From contig NC_091126.1 in the NCBI RefSeq assembly GCF_040183065.1, positions 139,537,204 to 139,601,203 of the forward strand: 64,000 nucleotides of DNA, written 5' to 3'. How positions within the stretch are numbered: the stretch's first letter is position 1; every line of letters starts with the position of its first letter. Positions 32,996 to 42,942 of the stretch are shown here, piece by piece. The stretch is from Periplaneta americana (Eukaryota; Arthropoda; Insecta; Blattodea; Blattidae). Below the pieces are notes generated by a model. It searched no databases. It saw nothing but the letters and a program-made list of their open reading frames with translations, and had not been told where the DNA came from. A program made the position numbers and the translations under genes.

Positions 32996-33059
32996 ACACT
33001 TGTATACTAGAATATATTTTCCTCTTTGTGGTTGCATTCATATGTATTCAATCTCTCTT

Positions 33060-33078
33060 TTTTATTTATTTATTTATT

Positions 33079-33118
<40 letters not shown>
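33060..33118. repeat. (TTTA)n then (ATT)n microsatellite
   Basis: Seven TTTA units followed by ATT units. Confidence 0.85.
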
Positions 33119-33227
33119 TTTTAAGTTAATACTTGTATACCGGTATGCATTTTTCTTTATGTGCTTTGATCCAGGTTGAGCGGAAGAGAAGGCCAGATTG
33201 CCTTAAGTCTGCCAGGGAAAATAAAAC

Positions 33228-33271
<44 letters not shown>
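33119..33271 (+). repeat. LINE 3'-UTR unit 1 with (ATT)n tail
   Basis: TTTTTAAGTTAATACTTGTA then TGTGCTTTGATCCAGG, GGAAGAGAAGGCC..CTTAAGTCTGCCAGG, GAAAATAAAACT and (ATT)n. This is the same 3' end as the LINE at 18016-21320 (GGAAGAGAAGGCC..TTAACTCTGCCAG). It is tandem with unit 2. Confidence 0.8.
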
Positions 33272-33371
33272 TTTTAAGTTAATACTTGTATTTTTCTTTA
33301 TGTGCTTTGATCCAGGTTGAGCGGAAGAGAAGGCTAGATGATGGCCTTAACTCTGCCAGGGAAAATAAAAC

Positions 33372-33470
<99 letters not shown>
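33272..33470 (+). repeat. LINE 3'-UTR unit 2 with long (ATT)n tail
   Basis: Second copy of the unit described at 33119, followed by about 33 ATT units (one ACT interruption). The run ends at the TSD of the Merlin element. Confidence 0.8.
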
Positions 33471-33554
33471 AGAATTCGGTTGAACGAGGATTGAGCGTAT
33501 TCTCTTCCTGCACTTTCAGCCGTCTTACATGTCTTACCAACATAACTTACGAGG

Positions 33555-33667
33555 CATTACGAACGTTCCGCGCTAGTTTGCAATGTTCCTGCGGGATGGT
33601 TGAGCGGGTATTTTAAATGTATATATTCATAGCTATCGATATAACATTACGAATGTTTCGCGCTAGT
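33555..33667 (+). repeat. Direct repeat in the Merlin 5' region
   Basis: CATTACGAACGTTCCGCGCT at 33555 and CATTACGAATGTTTCGCGCT at 33645 form a near-perfect 23-bp direct repeat with 90-bp spacing, upstream of the transposase start. Possible transposase-binding or promoter sites. Confidence 0.65.
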
Positions 33668-34011
33668 GGTGCCGGGAGAAAGGTCTGCTTCCCGCAAATA
33701 TGGAATGTCCACTTTGTGGGAAGTTGCTGTATCCTCAGTTTGGCAGGAGAGACAAATACGGTTTCTTTCATTCTAAAAAAAAAAAAATGCGCTGGGCATG
33801 AGGTTTATGGAACATGTAAGTTGTCTGCTGCAAATAACACATTTTTCAGTCTGCGAGATTGTCAACTATGAGAGTTGTTCTTATAATATACGGTTTTGCT
33901 GTGAATTTTTCGTACTCCGAAACAATAAGGGAGTGCGATGAGACGAATGTACCAGATATAGCGGAACAACGATCGCGGATTGGTTTTCATACTTGAGGGA
34001 AGTGTGTAGAG

Positions 34012-35643
34012 GTAAGAAAATGAACTGTTATGGCAGATTAGGTTATTTTAGGCTTTTATTATGTCTTTGGTTATTATCTGTGACAGGTCAAGTTAGTTTA
34101 GTATTTTACTGACAGGTTAGGTTAGTAAAGGATTTTACTGACAGGTTAGATTAGGTTAGATAAGGTTAGTTTAGAATTTTAGTGACAGGTTAGGTTAGTT
34201 TAGGTTTTTATGATGCGCTACGTAATTATTTGTGACAGGTTAGGTTAGGTTAGTTTAGGATTTTAGTGACAGGTTAGCCTAGGTTAGTTTAGAATTTTAT
34301 GATGCGTTTCATAATTATCTGTGACAGGTTAGGTTAGGTTAGGGTTTTGGTGAAAGGTTGGGTTAGGATTTTAGTGACAGGTTAGGTTAGTTTAGGCTTT
34401 TATTATGCGTTTCGTAATTATCTGTAACAGGTTAAGTTAGACTAGTTTAGACTTTTATGATGCGTTGCATAATTATCTGTGACAGGTTAGGTTACGTTAG
34501 GTTAGGTTAGGTTAGTTTAGGGTTTTGGTGATAGGTTGGGTTAGCATTTTAGTGACAGGTTAGGTTAGTTTAGACTTTTATGATGCGTTTCATAATTATC
34601 TGTGACAGGTTAAGTTAGGTTAGTTTAGGGTTTTGGTGATAGGTTAGGTTAGTTTAGTTTGGGATTTTAATGACAGATTAGGTTAGTTTAGACTTTTATT
34701 ATGCGTTACGTAATTATCTGTGACAGGTTAGGTGAGGTTAGTTCAGGGTTTTAGTGACAGGTTAGGTTAGGATTTTAGTGCCATGTTAGGTTAGTTTGGA
34801 CTTTTATTATGCGTTGCGTAATTATCTGTGATATATTAGGTTAGGTTAGTTTACGGTTTTAGTGACAGGCTAGGTTAGGTTAGTTTGGACTTTTATTATG
34901 CGTTGCGTAATTATCTGTGATATATTAGGTTAGGTTAGTTTACGGTTTTAGTGACAGGCTAGGTTAGGTTAGTTTAGAATTTTAGTGACAGGTTAGGTTA
35001 GGTAGGGAAAATTAGGTTAGGTTATGTTGGGGTATTATTATGGTTTCATATACCAAACTGGCAGATTTGGTTAGGATAGTTCAGGGTTTTGTTATGTCTT
35101 GTGTACGCAAATCTGTGGCACATTAGATGGTGTTAGTTTAGGCTTTTAGTGACAGGTTAGGTTAGGTTAATTTAGACATTGTGTTTTGCATATACGAAAC
35201 TGTTTTGTTATGCCTTGTGTAGGCAAATCTGTGACAGGTTAGGTTGGGTTAGTTTTGGATTTTAGTGAGAGGTTAGGTTAGGTTAGTTTAGGCTTTTATT
35301 GTGGTTTGCATATATGAAACTGTGACAGATTAGGTTAGGATAGGTTAGGCCTTTTCATGCCTTGTGTAGGCAAATCTGTGGCAGGTTAGGTTGGGTTAGT
35401 TTAGGATTTTAGTGAGAAGTTAGGTTAGGTTAGTTTAGGCTTTTTTATGCTTTGCATATACGAAACTGTGCAAGGTCAGGTTGGGATAGTTTAGGTTTTT
35501 ATTATGCCTTGTATAGGCGTATCTGCGACAGGTTAGGTTAGGTTAGTTTAGGCTTTTATTATGGTTTGCATATACGAAACTGTGACATGTTAGGTTAGTT
35601 TTTTGTAGGCTTTTGTTTGCTATAAGTTTTATTTTTCTTTCAG
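34012..35643 (+). other. Predicted intron of the Merlin transposase
   Basis: GTAAGA donor and a polypyrimidine-CAG acceptor. Splicing preserves frame across a conserved junction (LREVCR/DILDRR). Almost the whole intron is the TTAGG-rich minisatellite. Confidence 0.8.
34080..35610 (+). repeat. TTAGG-rich minisatellite inside the Merlin intron
   Basis: About 1.5 kb built from GACAGGTTAGGTTAGGTTAG followed by TTTAGG.TTTTAGTGACAGG blocks. Higher-order units of about 100-130 bp are marked first by TTATTATGCGTTGCGTAATT (34.1-34.95 kb), later by GCATATACGAAACTGTGACA or TGTAGGCAAATCTGTG (35.1-35.6 kb). The core GGTTA repeats equal the insect telomere unit TTAGG in the same strand sense throughout. 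Confidence 0.9.
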
Positions 35644-36648
35644 ACATTCTCGATCGCCGTTACAATAACGAACCTAGAATTGGAGGGCCGAATCATATAG
35701 TAGAAATTGATGAATGCAAGATTGGACGTAGAAAATTTGAGGCTGGTCGTGTTGTGGAGGGTTCTTGGGTTTTGGGCGTGATAGATCGTGAGACGAAGTA
35801 AGTGCGATTGGAGATTTGTCCGAATAATAAGAGGGACAAAGATACTTTGCTTCGTCTTATTCGGAAACATGTCGCCGCTCAAACCACAATAATGACGGTC
35901 TGCTGGAAGGGATATGAAGGCCTGGATGTTAACAATTTCCGTCATTTGACTGTGAATCACAGCCTCAACTTTGTTGATCCGGAAAGCGGTGCATGCACGA
36001 ATTTGATCGAAAACGCATGGCGTAGACTTAGGGCACGTCTTTCTCGGGGAGGCGTGCGCAAGGAAGACCTCAGTGACCACTTTTGTGAATATTTATGGAG
36101 GAAGGATTGTTCGAGGCTAGCGCGCGATCCTTTTGAGCCTCTGCTTGAAGATGTAAAATTACTCTATCCCGTAGCTGTCCGTTTCGAAGAAGGAGAAAGC
36201 GTGAAGTAGTGATTTTTTGTTTTTTTTACGTTGGCAGTTGAAGTGCGTCATTGTCTATCATAATGGCGGGCTTCGAAAGAAAGTTCAGTTGTGAAATTTA
36301 TGTGTTTATTGTAGTATTATATGCTCTAGTTGAGTGTTTTTCAGTGCGTATTGAATTAATAACAGTTCTGCGTTCTTCACATTACATCGCATCGTGTGTT
36401 TCATATGATTACAATCGTTTCATTAACTAGAAAACAGAACGTTTGCACTCACATTACGTTGGACGTGTCATTTCACAGGTAATTTGCCGCATATCTCTAC
36501 AATTAGTTTACTTGTAACAATTACCAATAGAATGCTTAAGTTTTAAAATGCATCTCCATAAAACTTCCATCAAATTCGCTTTGTAATTCGAAGATTTTCT
36601 ATTGCAAAATCGTCGGAATCCGCTCAATCCTCGTTTCGACAAGAATTC

Positions 36649-36964
36649 TTATAGAAACGAATATTACGTGTAAGTATAATTAAATTTTATCTTTATTGGA
36701 ACTATAAAAATATTAGTTTACCCATTGCAGAACCCGTGACACACACATTTCTTCCTGTCCCGAAGCAAGTGATGTTAAAATATTTGTATTAGATTTATAG
36801 TTTGGGTTTGAACATATTAAACACTATTTAATCTGTATTCACTCTCAATTTCAATTTTATTTTTGTCTGTATTAGAATCCCCTCCTGAGCACGAGTCGTA
36901 CTAATTCAGGAGTGGGCTAGTTTATCTTTCATTCTATTTATTAACTTGTATTCATTTCAAACTT
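36649..36964. other. Unassigned interval
   Basis: No gene seen; AT-rich. Confidence 0.35.
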
Positions 36965-37001
36965 ACTAGCAATAAAATAAATAAATAAATAAATAAATGA
37001 A

Positions 37002-37040
<39 letters not shown>

Positions 37041-37220
37041 AAGGGTTTTAAGGACCCGCTAGTTCATTGCCGCCCTTACATAAGCCCGTCATCGGTCCCT
37101 ATCCTGTGCAAGATTAATCTAGTTTCTATCATCATATCCCACCTCCCTCTAATCCATTTTAATATTATCCTCCCATCTATGTCTCGGCCTCCCAAAGGGT
37201 ATTTTTCCCTCTGGCCTCCC
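36965..37220 (-). mobile_element. LINE 3'-end fragment with (AAAT)n tail (minus strand)
   Basis: Same LINE family as 32758-32995: on the minus strand a decayed GRPEGKIPFGRPRHRWEDN peptide, then DLREVGYDDRN-like remnants and TTAAAACCC. Here it ends in about 18 TTTA units (36967-37040) instead of TAAG. Confidence 0.85.
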
Positions 37221-37431
37221 AACTAAGACTATATGCATTTTTGGATTCTGTAGTCCTTTAAAATCCGTCACTTTCAGTCGAGGTTGAACCTCACATTCAT
37301 TCGCTGGAATCACAGCTATTAGATCTCCTAAGACCAGCAAATACGTATAAATAAACATGCTCCAACTTTATACAAGCTGGACACGGGTGTAGTGTGACTC
37401 GAAGAAAGAAAAACATTCTGTGGGAATACAG

Positions 37432-37963
37432 CAGCCGTGGCGAAAAGGCCATGGTGCGCCGAGCCACTGTGTAAGCTGCAACGTGCATAGCACCTATGGA
37501 GGGAGGCGGACAACCGAAGGGGAAGTTAATGTTTAGGACGTGTAACGAAGAAAGAAATGAACAAGAAAACATAGGACACATTATCACAACCTAAAATTAA
37601 CTGTCTTCAGAATGTCTCTGCGACAAAGTTTCAAAATCAGGAATTATGTCACTTACTGCCAATCGTAGTTAATCACGAAGGTATTTGTCTGTCAGTCTAA
37701 ATTTGATTTTTACTATTTTCATTCTTGAAAATAATTTTTCACAAACGTAAGTTACAGCGAACATGGCTTCAACAGAGCAAGCGAAAGAACGAAGCTTCAA
37801 ATATTTATTTTTTTCCAAAGATTTGAAAAGTTCAATATCTGTCAAGTCTTTACATCTAGCTTTCATTTAACGTCACATTGTAAATCTGTGAGTTTAAATT
37901 GAAAATCTAACCGCATTATTCGTACATCTGCTGTAAAAGAATCGACGTACAGAGATGATAATG

Positions 37964-38014
<51 letters not shown>

Positions 38015-38382
38015 GTAATAATAATAATAACACTTAACCTTTTAATGTTTCATCAGTAACATGTAGTAACTTATAATGCCGTTTTATGTTATACAACCGT
38101 TTCCTATTAATATTTGTGAACAAATCATACATTTAATATTTTCATCACATTGTAAGCAAAAGAATGCATCCTCCCATCCTACTTGAAACTTTCGTTCTTG
38201 TAGAGGTACATGGTTTCGAGAGAGATATTGCGACGATACGCCACTCGCAGGTCCGAGACAAATACAAATGGAACGGAGTTTGACTCCAGTGAGTGAGAGG
38301 GTGGGGATTGTGGGAGGTAGGAAGCAAGAGAAATGCACTGCGAGCCACAATGTGCTCGTGAGTCACATTTTCGCAGCGGCTG
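37432..38382 (-). mobile_element. Internally deleted hAT element, copy 2 (0.95 kb, inverted)
   Basis: Same TIRs as copy 1 (CAGCCGTGGCGAAAA on the left), with a different perfect 8-bp TSD GAATACAG (37424-37431, 38383-38390). The interior is collinear with 28520-29536 on the opposite strand. The centre is replaced here by a long (AAT)n run (37960-38030) where copy 1 has (CAT)n. Confidence 0.93.
37600..38220 (-). pseudogene. hAT transposase termini fused by internal deletion
   Basis: From the right: KFQVGWEDAFFCLQCDENIK then CMICSQILI (about 38200-38090) is the N-terminal BED-finger region. After the (AAT)n tract, MKARCKDLTDIELFKSLEKN and YVCEKLFSRMKIVKIKFR (37866-37669) are the C-terminal dimerisation segment. 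The catalytic middle is absent in both copies. Stops and a missing codon before RLTDKY show decay. Confidence 0.82.
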
Positions 38383-38390
38383 GAATACAG

Positions 38391-38640
38391 GCATAGCTCG
38401 CTGTTGTTACTATGCCAGGCCAGGTTCCAGATCGCCGCCGTATGCAGGGTTGCCAGACTCTCATCAGGAATCCAGGACAGATGATAATGAAATGACATGG
38501 AATTCACGGAAGGAGGCACTATGGCTTAGCGCTGTGACCTGTTATGATCTATTGCGTTAACCTTCAAGATCTGGCCTGCAGAACCCGTAAGTAGGGGAAA
38601 TATGACGTCAGCCTCGCTCCACTTCTATTGAGGATAATTG
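38391..38640 (+). repeat. Dispersed repeat segments flanking the deleted hAT
   Basis: 38496-38545 matches 29646-29720 in the same orientation. 38575-38635 (GTAGGGGAAATATGACGTCA, GCCTCGCTCCACTTCTATTG) matches the reverse complement of 55595-55650. Nature unknown. Confidence 0.5.
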
Positions 38641-39019
38641 ACTTCTACGTAGAGTTGTTGACATTCTTTGCATGTGGAAAAATCTCAGTGACGGCACTGT
38701 ACTTAAAAAAAAGATTGTAATGAAGTCATTGTATTTATAGTGCGTTATGTCCTTTCAAGGTTTACGATTATGCTAGATTTCCTGTCGGTAGTTTCTTTGG
38801 GATTTCTTTGCACCTAGCCTGCTTTAGATTTTCCAAAACTTTCCTTCTTTCATCACTTACGGAAACATAAATTTCTAGCATTTAAATAATGAACCTTGAA
38901 AGTTAACATAAATGTCACTATTCATTTCAATACAAAATGAACACAAAGAGTGACGTCCTTAATTTAACAATATATAAATAAATAATCAATATACAACAGA
39001 TAGGTTTAGAAGTAATCTC
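38641..39019. other. Unassigned AT-rich interval
   Basis: No gene seen. Confidence 0.35.
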
Positions 39020-39715
39020 GAAAAGATAAGGAATATGATAATGTCTCGCGACCAGAATATTGTACGAAACGGAGATAAAGAAATTGAAAATTTATCCTTT
39101 GAAGAGGTGAAAAAATTCAATTATCTTGGAGCAACAGTATCAAATATAAACGATATTCGGGAGGAAATCAAACTCAGAATAAATATGGGAAATACCTGTT
39201 ATTATTCGGATGAGAAGCTTCTGTCATCCAGTCTGCTCTCAAAAAAGCTGAAAGTTATAATTTGTAAAATAGTTATATTATCGGTTGTTCTGTATGGTTG
39301 TGAAACTTGGACTCTCACTTTGAGAGAGGAACAGAGGTTAAGGATGGTTAAGAGGGATGAAGTTGCAGGAAAATGAAGAAAGTTGCACAAAGCCCAACTG
39401 CACGCATTGTAGTCTTCATCTGACATAATAATTAGGAACATTAAATCCAGACGTTTGAGATGGACATGGCGTGTAGTACGTATGGGCAAAACCAGAAATG
39501 TGTATAGAGTGTTAGTTGGGAGGCCGGAGGGAAAAAGACCTTTGGGGAGGCCGAGATGTAGATAGAAGGATAATATAAAAATGGATTTAAGGGAGGTGGG
39601 ATATGATGGTAGAGACTAGATTACTCTGCTCATGATAGGGACCGATGGCGGGCTTATGTGAGGGCGGCAATGAACCTCCAGGTTCCTTAAAAGCCATAAG
39701 CAAGTAATCAATATA
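39020..39715 (+). pseudogene. LINE ORF2 3' portion (post-RT region)
   Basis: The 113-residue frame reads MIMSRDQNIVRNGDKEIENL, FEEVKKFNYLGATVSNINDI, INMGNTCYYSDEKLLSSSLL and VILSVVLYGCETWTLTLREE. After the stop at 39374-39376 the tail continues in other frames with SRRLRWTW and GRPEGKRPLGRPRCR, then MDLREVGYDGRD, ending in TTCCTTAAAAGCCATAAGCA. This is the segment just after the RT core (KFNYLGATV thumb region) to the 3' end of a non-LTR element. It is the longest copy of the family also seen at 32758 and 36965. 5'-truncated and frameshifted. Confidence 0.88.
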
Positions 39716-40559
39716 TAATTCGTAATAATGAATTTACCCGAAAGTTCGTCTATTCCATAATTCTTAATATGGACTTTGTTTAAATGTCGTTTAATGTTGA
39801 AATAACGAGTAGAAATAAATTAGATGGGACACAGTAAACAAGCAATTCTTTCGTATTCTTCAACAACAAAATAATGATATTCCCATTTCCTTTGGAAGTA
39901 GCTTTTCTTCACAGGTTTAGATTTTGCCATGTTTCAGTTCTCTTCGAACTGCAGTACGCGTATTGTGTACTTGCCGCCGCTAGGATGAATGTTGATATAG
40001 CTGAGCGCAACTATAGCGCTTTCAGAATAAGAAGGCATATGGCCTACGCCAATCGAGAATTAGCAACAGTGCGACCTTGTCACACGGTGCACGGTGCACG
40101 AGACGTGGAAGACAGAGACAACAGATGACAGAAACTATCAGTCGCTGCTGGCTACAGCGAGCGTGCAGGTCGAGACCTGTTCATTCTTTGTGTGTAATGG
40201 TTAAATATAATTACTCTTACTGAAGTAATTTTCATCCCAGTCTTTATTACTTCTTCGCTTCACAGATCAGTAGATTTTGGAGTCACTAACTTTCGAAATA
40301 AAGTGACATAATTATGTAGAAATTTACTATGCTAATGTCAGACAAAAAGAATGTCTTCATTAAAAAAAATGAATGCTGCATATTGTATTGCACTATCTGA
40401 TATGTGGAAATATCCTCCTGAAAAAATTGAAGGCGACAAAATTTATCCAATTGTTCAGACTTCCTTGTACAGCAATGTTGAATTTATTATTGTTTATTTC
40501 TCCAGAGGAAATATGAGATAAAGTTTGTTTGTAGGGGCAGCCTACGAATCTAGCGATAA
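39716..40559. other. Unassigned interval
   Basis: No gene recognised. The 84-residue frame at 39874-40128 lacks a known domain. Confidence 0.4.
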
Positions 40560-41330
40560 TAAAACGTAAACATATATGTTGAGGGTGGGTGCGTCTCGGT
40601 GTTGCGTGAGATTCGCTCAGGGTAGCCGAGGTACGGTTGTGGTGTAGGATGATGTCGGGAATAATACCAAGCCGGCTACTTATATAAAAGGCAGTGTAAA
40701 CTCCAAAACTATGAGTTTATTGTCGTATTCACTTGGTAAACCCTAGAGTATGTATTTCCGGCTGACTTATAATTCAATCGTTGGTCGCACTTCTGTATCG
40801 ACTCTATGGCGGCTCTGAATAAGCTCTGTCCGATACTATAAATTCAATACTCTGTCCAGTACACTATGATCGAAACTCCTAAACGTTGACGAGTGGTCTC
40901 GCCGATGACAAAGTTCTATCTATCGAGTCTTCGCCGGAAGAAAGACTATTAAGTTGGGCCGCCGACACAAAAAAAAAGATGTCGCGCCGTCTACACGAAG
41001 AAAAGTAGTTATTCTGTCGACACGAAACGAAGTAGTTATTCTGCCCTGTATGTAGGGCCGTCGACACGAAAAGGAGTAGTGATTGTGCCCTGTATGTAGG
41101 GCCGCCGACACGATGAGATGTTGTGTTCATCTCCGCTCCCCGTCACCCTTATTTATAAAAACCTACCCTACGCTAAAACTAACTATCCTATTGGTTAAAA
41201 ACTACGTCACTTAACCGGCCTAAAATCTATTCTCTATTGGTCCAAAGTGACCTCATAAGCTGAACCACGATCTCTTCTTATTGGGCGCGAAATATGTCAT
41301 CTCTAAATTTAAACTTTGGATTTCCCATAA
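40560..41330 (+). promoter_or_regulatory. Possible promoter or LTR-like segment with TATA box
   Basis: A GC-richer stretch contains CTTATATAAAAGGCAGTG at about 40678-40695, a good TATA-like motif, and further downstream TTTATAAAAACC near 41151. The compositional break and the TATA-like sites suggest an LTR or promoter of a lost element. I find no matching partner LTR or ORF, so this is weak. Confidence 0.25.
41003..41112 (+). repeat. Short tandem repeat with GTCGACACGAAA units
   Basis: CGACACGAAA..AGTAGTTATTCTG and TGCCCTGTATGTAGGGCCG alternate two to three times. CCCTGTATGTAGGG is itself a hairpin. Confidence 0.7.
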
Positions 41331-41649
41331 CATCTAATTAGTTTGTATATCTCACAAGAATACCCGTTCTTTGGAAAACCCAAGCTTGGCAGTATCTTTC
41401 CCACGGGTCTAGTCCGACTTTAGGATTTTACGCTTGAAAGGATGTCTATGCAAAACCCTGCCCAAGGTGGCCCTAAATCTGTCCGATGCTGACAGGTGAC
41501 GAAAAGATGCGAAACATTTGTGTGGGAAGCTAATTCTAACGAAGTCGCCAGAACATCCCCGCGAATACATGTAATAGAAATATGGAGATATCACTTCGCT
41601 AATAAATCGGTCTCTCCCTCTCCTAATTACTGCTTCAATGTAGATACGT

Positions 41650-42115
41650 AATTTAGTATTGATATTGAAGATGAGAAGTATTCTATTTTTCTTCTGCTGA
41701 ATTAAGCCTATATACAGTAATTTAATTTAATTTTCAACCTTATACCTACCTAGGGGTCCAGGGTTCTTTATTCTTGTTGCGAATCTGGTTATAATGCAAC
41801 GTAAGCATAGTATGTGATCATACATAATTCAGTATTCATATTGAAACTGTAGATTATTTTATTTTTCTCTGTTAAACTAAGTCTATCTAATTTAATTTTG
41901 TTCTCTTACTTTTACGTATCTAGAGGTCCAGGATTTTATAGTCTGGCTAAGAATCCGGCTATAAGAATATAAGCATAACTGTAGGCCTAATTCAGTACTC
42001 ATATTGAGATTGAAGATTACTTTCTTTTACTTTGTTAAATCAAGCCTATCTAATTTCATTTAATCCCCAAACTTATACCTACTTAGAGATCCAGGGTTCT
42101 AAGTTCTATCACTCT
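41650..42115 (+). repeat. Three diverged tandem units of ~165-180 bp
   Basis: Each unit carries TTCAGTAYTCATATTGA-like sequence, then ..GAAGATTA.T.TTTTT, AAGYCTATCTAATTTAATTT, TTATACCTAC.TAG..GTCCAGG and GGCTATAA. Units start near 41650, 41828 and 41991. Confidence 0.75.
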
Positions 42116-42344
42116 GGCCTGGACAGTATAAGCCTACGAGTGAAAGCAGTTATATATAAGTGAATATGAAAACCGTAACCCAATAATATAGTTAATATAT
42201 TGAAGGTAAATTTGTATATTAGGGAAGGTATACTCGTATAATGTAACATATTATACACAACGCAAGGTTTTTAAAACAGAAATTGGGTTTTGGAATTATA
42301 AATTCTCGTTTCTAGCATTCCTGTATTTATTTATATTTTTGAGT
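42116..42344. other. Unassigned interval
   Basis: AT-rich; no gene seen. Confidence 0.35.
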
Positions 42345-42578
42345 AGGTTATTTCACGACGCTTTATCAACATCTTAGGTTATTTAGCGTCTGAATGAGAT
42401 GGTGATAATGCCGGTGAAATGAGTTCGGGGTTCAGCACCGAAAGTTACCCAGCATTTGCTCATATTGGGTTGAGGGGAAAACCCGGAAAAACCTCAACCA
42501 GGTAACTTGTCCCGACCGGAAATCGAACCCGCCTGGTTACGCTGTCAGACACGCTAACCGTTACTCCACAGGTGTGTA
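42345..42578 (-). repeat. tRNA-derived SINE, family B (minus strand)
   Basis: On the minus strand: head GGAGTAACGGTTAGCGTGTC and box B GGGTTCGATTTCC, then TTGAGGTTTTTCCGGG, AACTTTCGGTGCTGAACCCC, and a tail of TAAATAACCTAAGATGTTGA and AAGCGTCGTGAAATAACC. The partner copy is at 57057-57296. Confidence 0.85.
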
Positions 42579-42720
42579 CCGCCTGTATTTATTTTAAAAG
42601 TGAAATGTAATTAAATTGCTTCATCTTATAAAGTTTTTAATGCTCTTAAACAAGAATGTTGTTAATACTCTTCGTATAATTCAACGAAAAAGAGGCAGGA
42701 GTGTTTATGTTTACAATATC

Positions 42721-42942
42721 GACCTGGTTGGCGAGTTGGTATAGCGCTGGTCTTCTATGCCCAAGGTTGCGGGTTCGATCCCGGGCCAGGTCGATGGCAT
42801 TTAAGTGTGCTTAAATGCGACAGGCTCATGTCAGTAGATTTACTGGCATGCAAACGAACTCCTGCGGGACAAAATTCCGGCACATCCGGCGACGCTGATA
42901 TAACCTCTGCAGTCGCGAGCGTCGTTAAATAAAACATAACAT
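42721..42942 (+). repeat. SINE family C, full-length reference copy
   Basis: Complete copy: box A TTGGCGAGTTGGTATAGCGC, box B GCGGGTTCGATCCC (close to consensus), the hairpin GGCATTTAAGTGTGCTTAAA, middle TTTACTGGCATGCAAACG, CTCCTGCGGGACAAAATTCC, then CGACGCTGATATAACCTCTG and tail GTCGTTAAATAAAACATAAC. It shows what sequence the LINE at 18016-21320 interrupted. Confidence 0.92.

Larger units (their letters stand above)
33700..36209 (+). pseudogene. Merlin transposase (ISXO2-like DDE), one intron, broken
   Basis: Starts MECPLCGKLL at 33700 (zinc-ribbon CxxC). After a slip at an A-run (33776-33787) it continues in other frames as KCAGHEVYGTCKLSAANNTF and LIIYGFAVNFSYSETIRECD, then TTIADWFSYLREVCR. 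A donor at 34011/34012 (GAG/GTAAGA) and an acceptor at 35643/35644 (TTTCTTTCAG) join it in phase 1 to DILDRRYNNEPRIGGPNHIV and EIDECKIGRRKFE. A TAA at 35799-35801 interrupts the frame after DRETK. Then come NKRDKDTLLRLIRKHV, VNHSLNFVDPESGACT, IENAW and the end at 36209. Of the DDE triad, the first Asp (EIDE) and the Glu (IENAW) remain, but the usual DCWKAY is VCWKGY, so the second Asp is Val. Inactive. Confidence 0.87.
33478..36640 (+). mobile_element. Merlin-superfamily DNA transposon (3.16 kb)
   Basis: The left end GGTTGAACGAGGATTGAGCG and the inverted right end (complement of GTCGAAACGAGGATTGAGCG) form TIRs of about 25 bp, flanked by an identical 8-bp TSD AAGAATTC (33470-33477, 36641-36648). 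The interior encodes an ISXO2/IS1016-type transposase, the hallmark of Merlin. The transposase gene has one 1.63-kb intron consisting mostly of TTAGG-rich minisatellite. TIRs starting GG and an 8-bp TSD agree with Merlin. Confidence 0.92.

Noticed and set aside
33286-33616. Poly-Ile, poly-Leu and poly-Asn proteins
   Set aside because: Translations of the (ATT)n microsatellite in several frames on both strands.
34080-35610. True chromosome end (telomere)
   Set aside because: The TTAGG units are degenerate and mixed with spacers, and the array lies inside an intron of a transposase bounded by TIRs and a TSD.
40560-41330. LTR retrotransposon LTR
   Set aside because: TATA-like boxes only; no second LTR, primer-binding site, polypurine tract or gag/pol frame found nearby.
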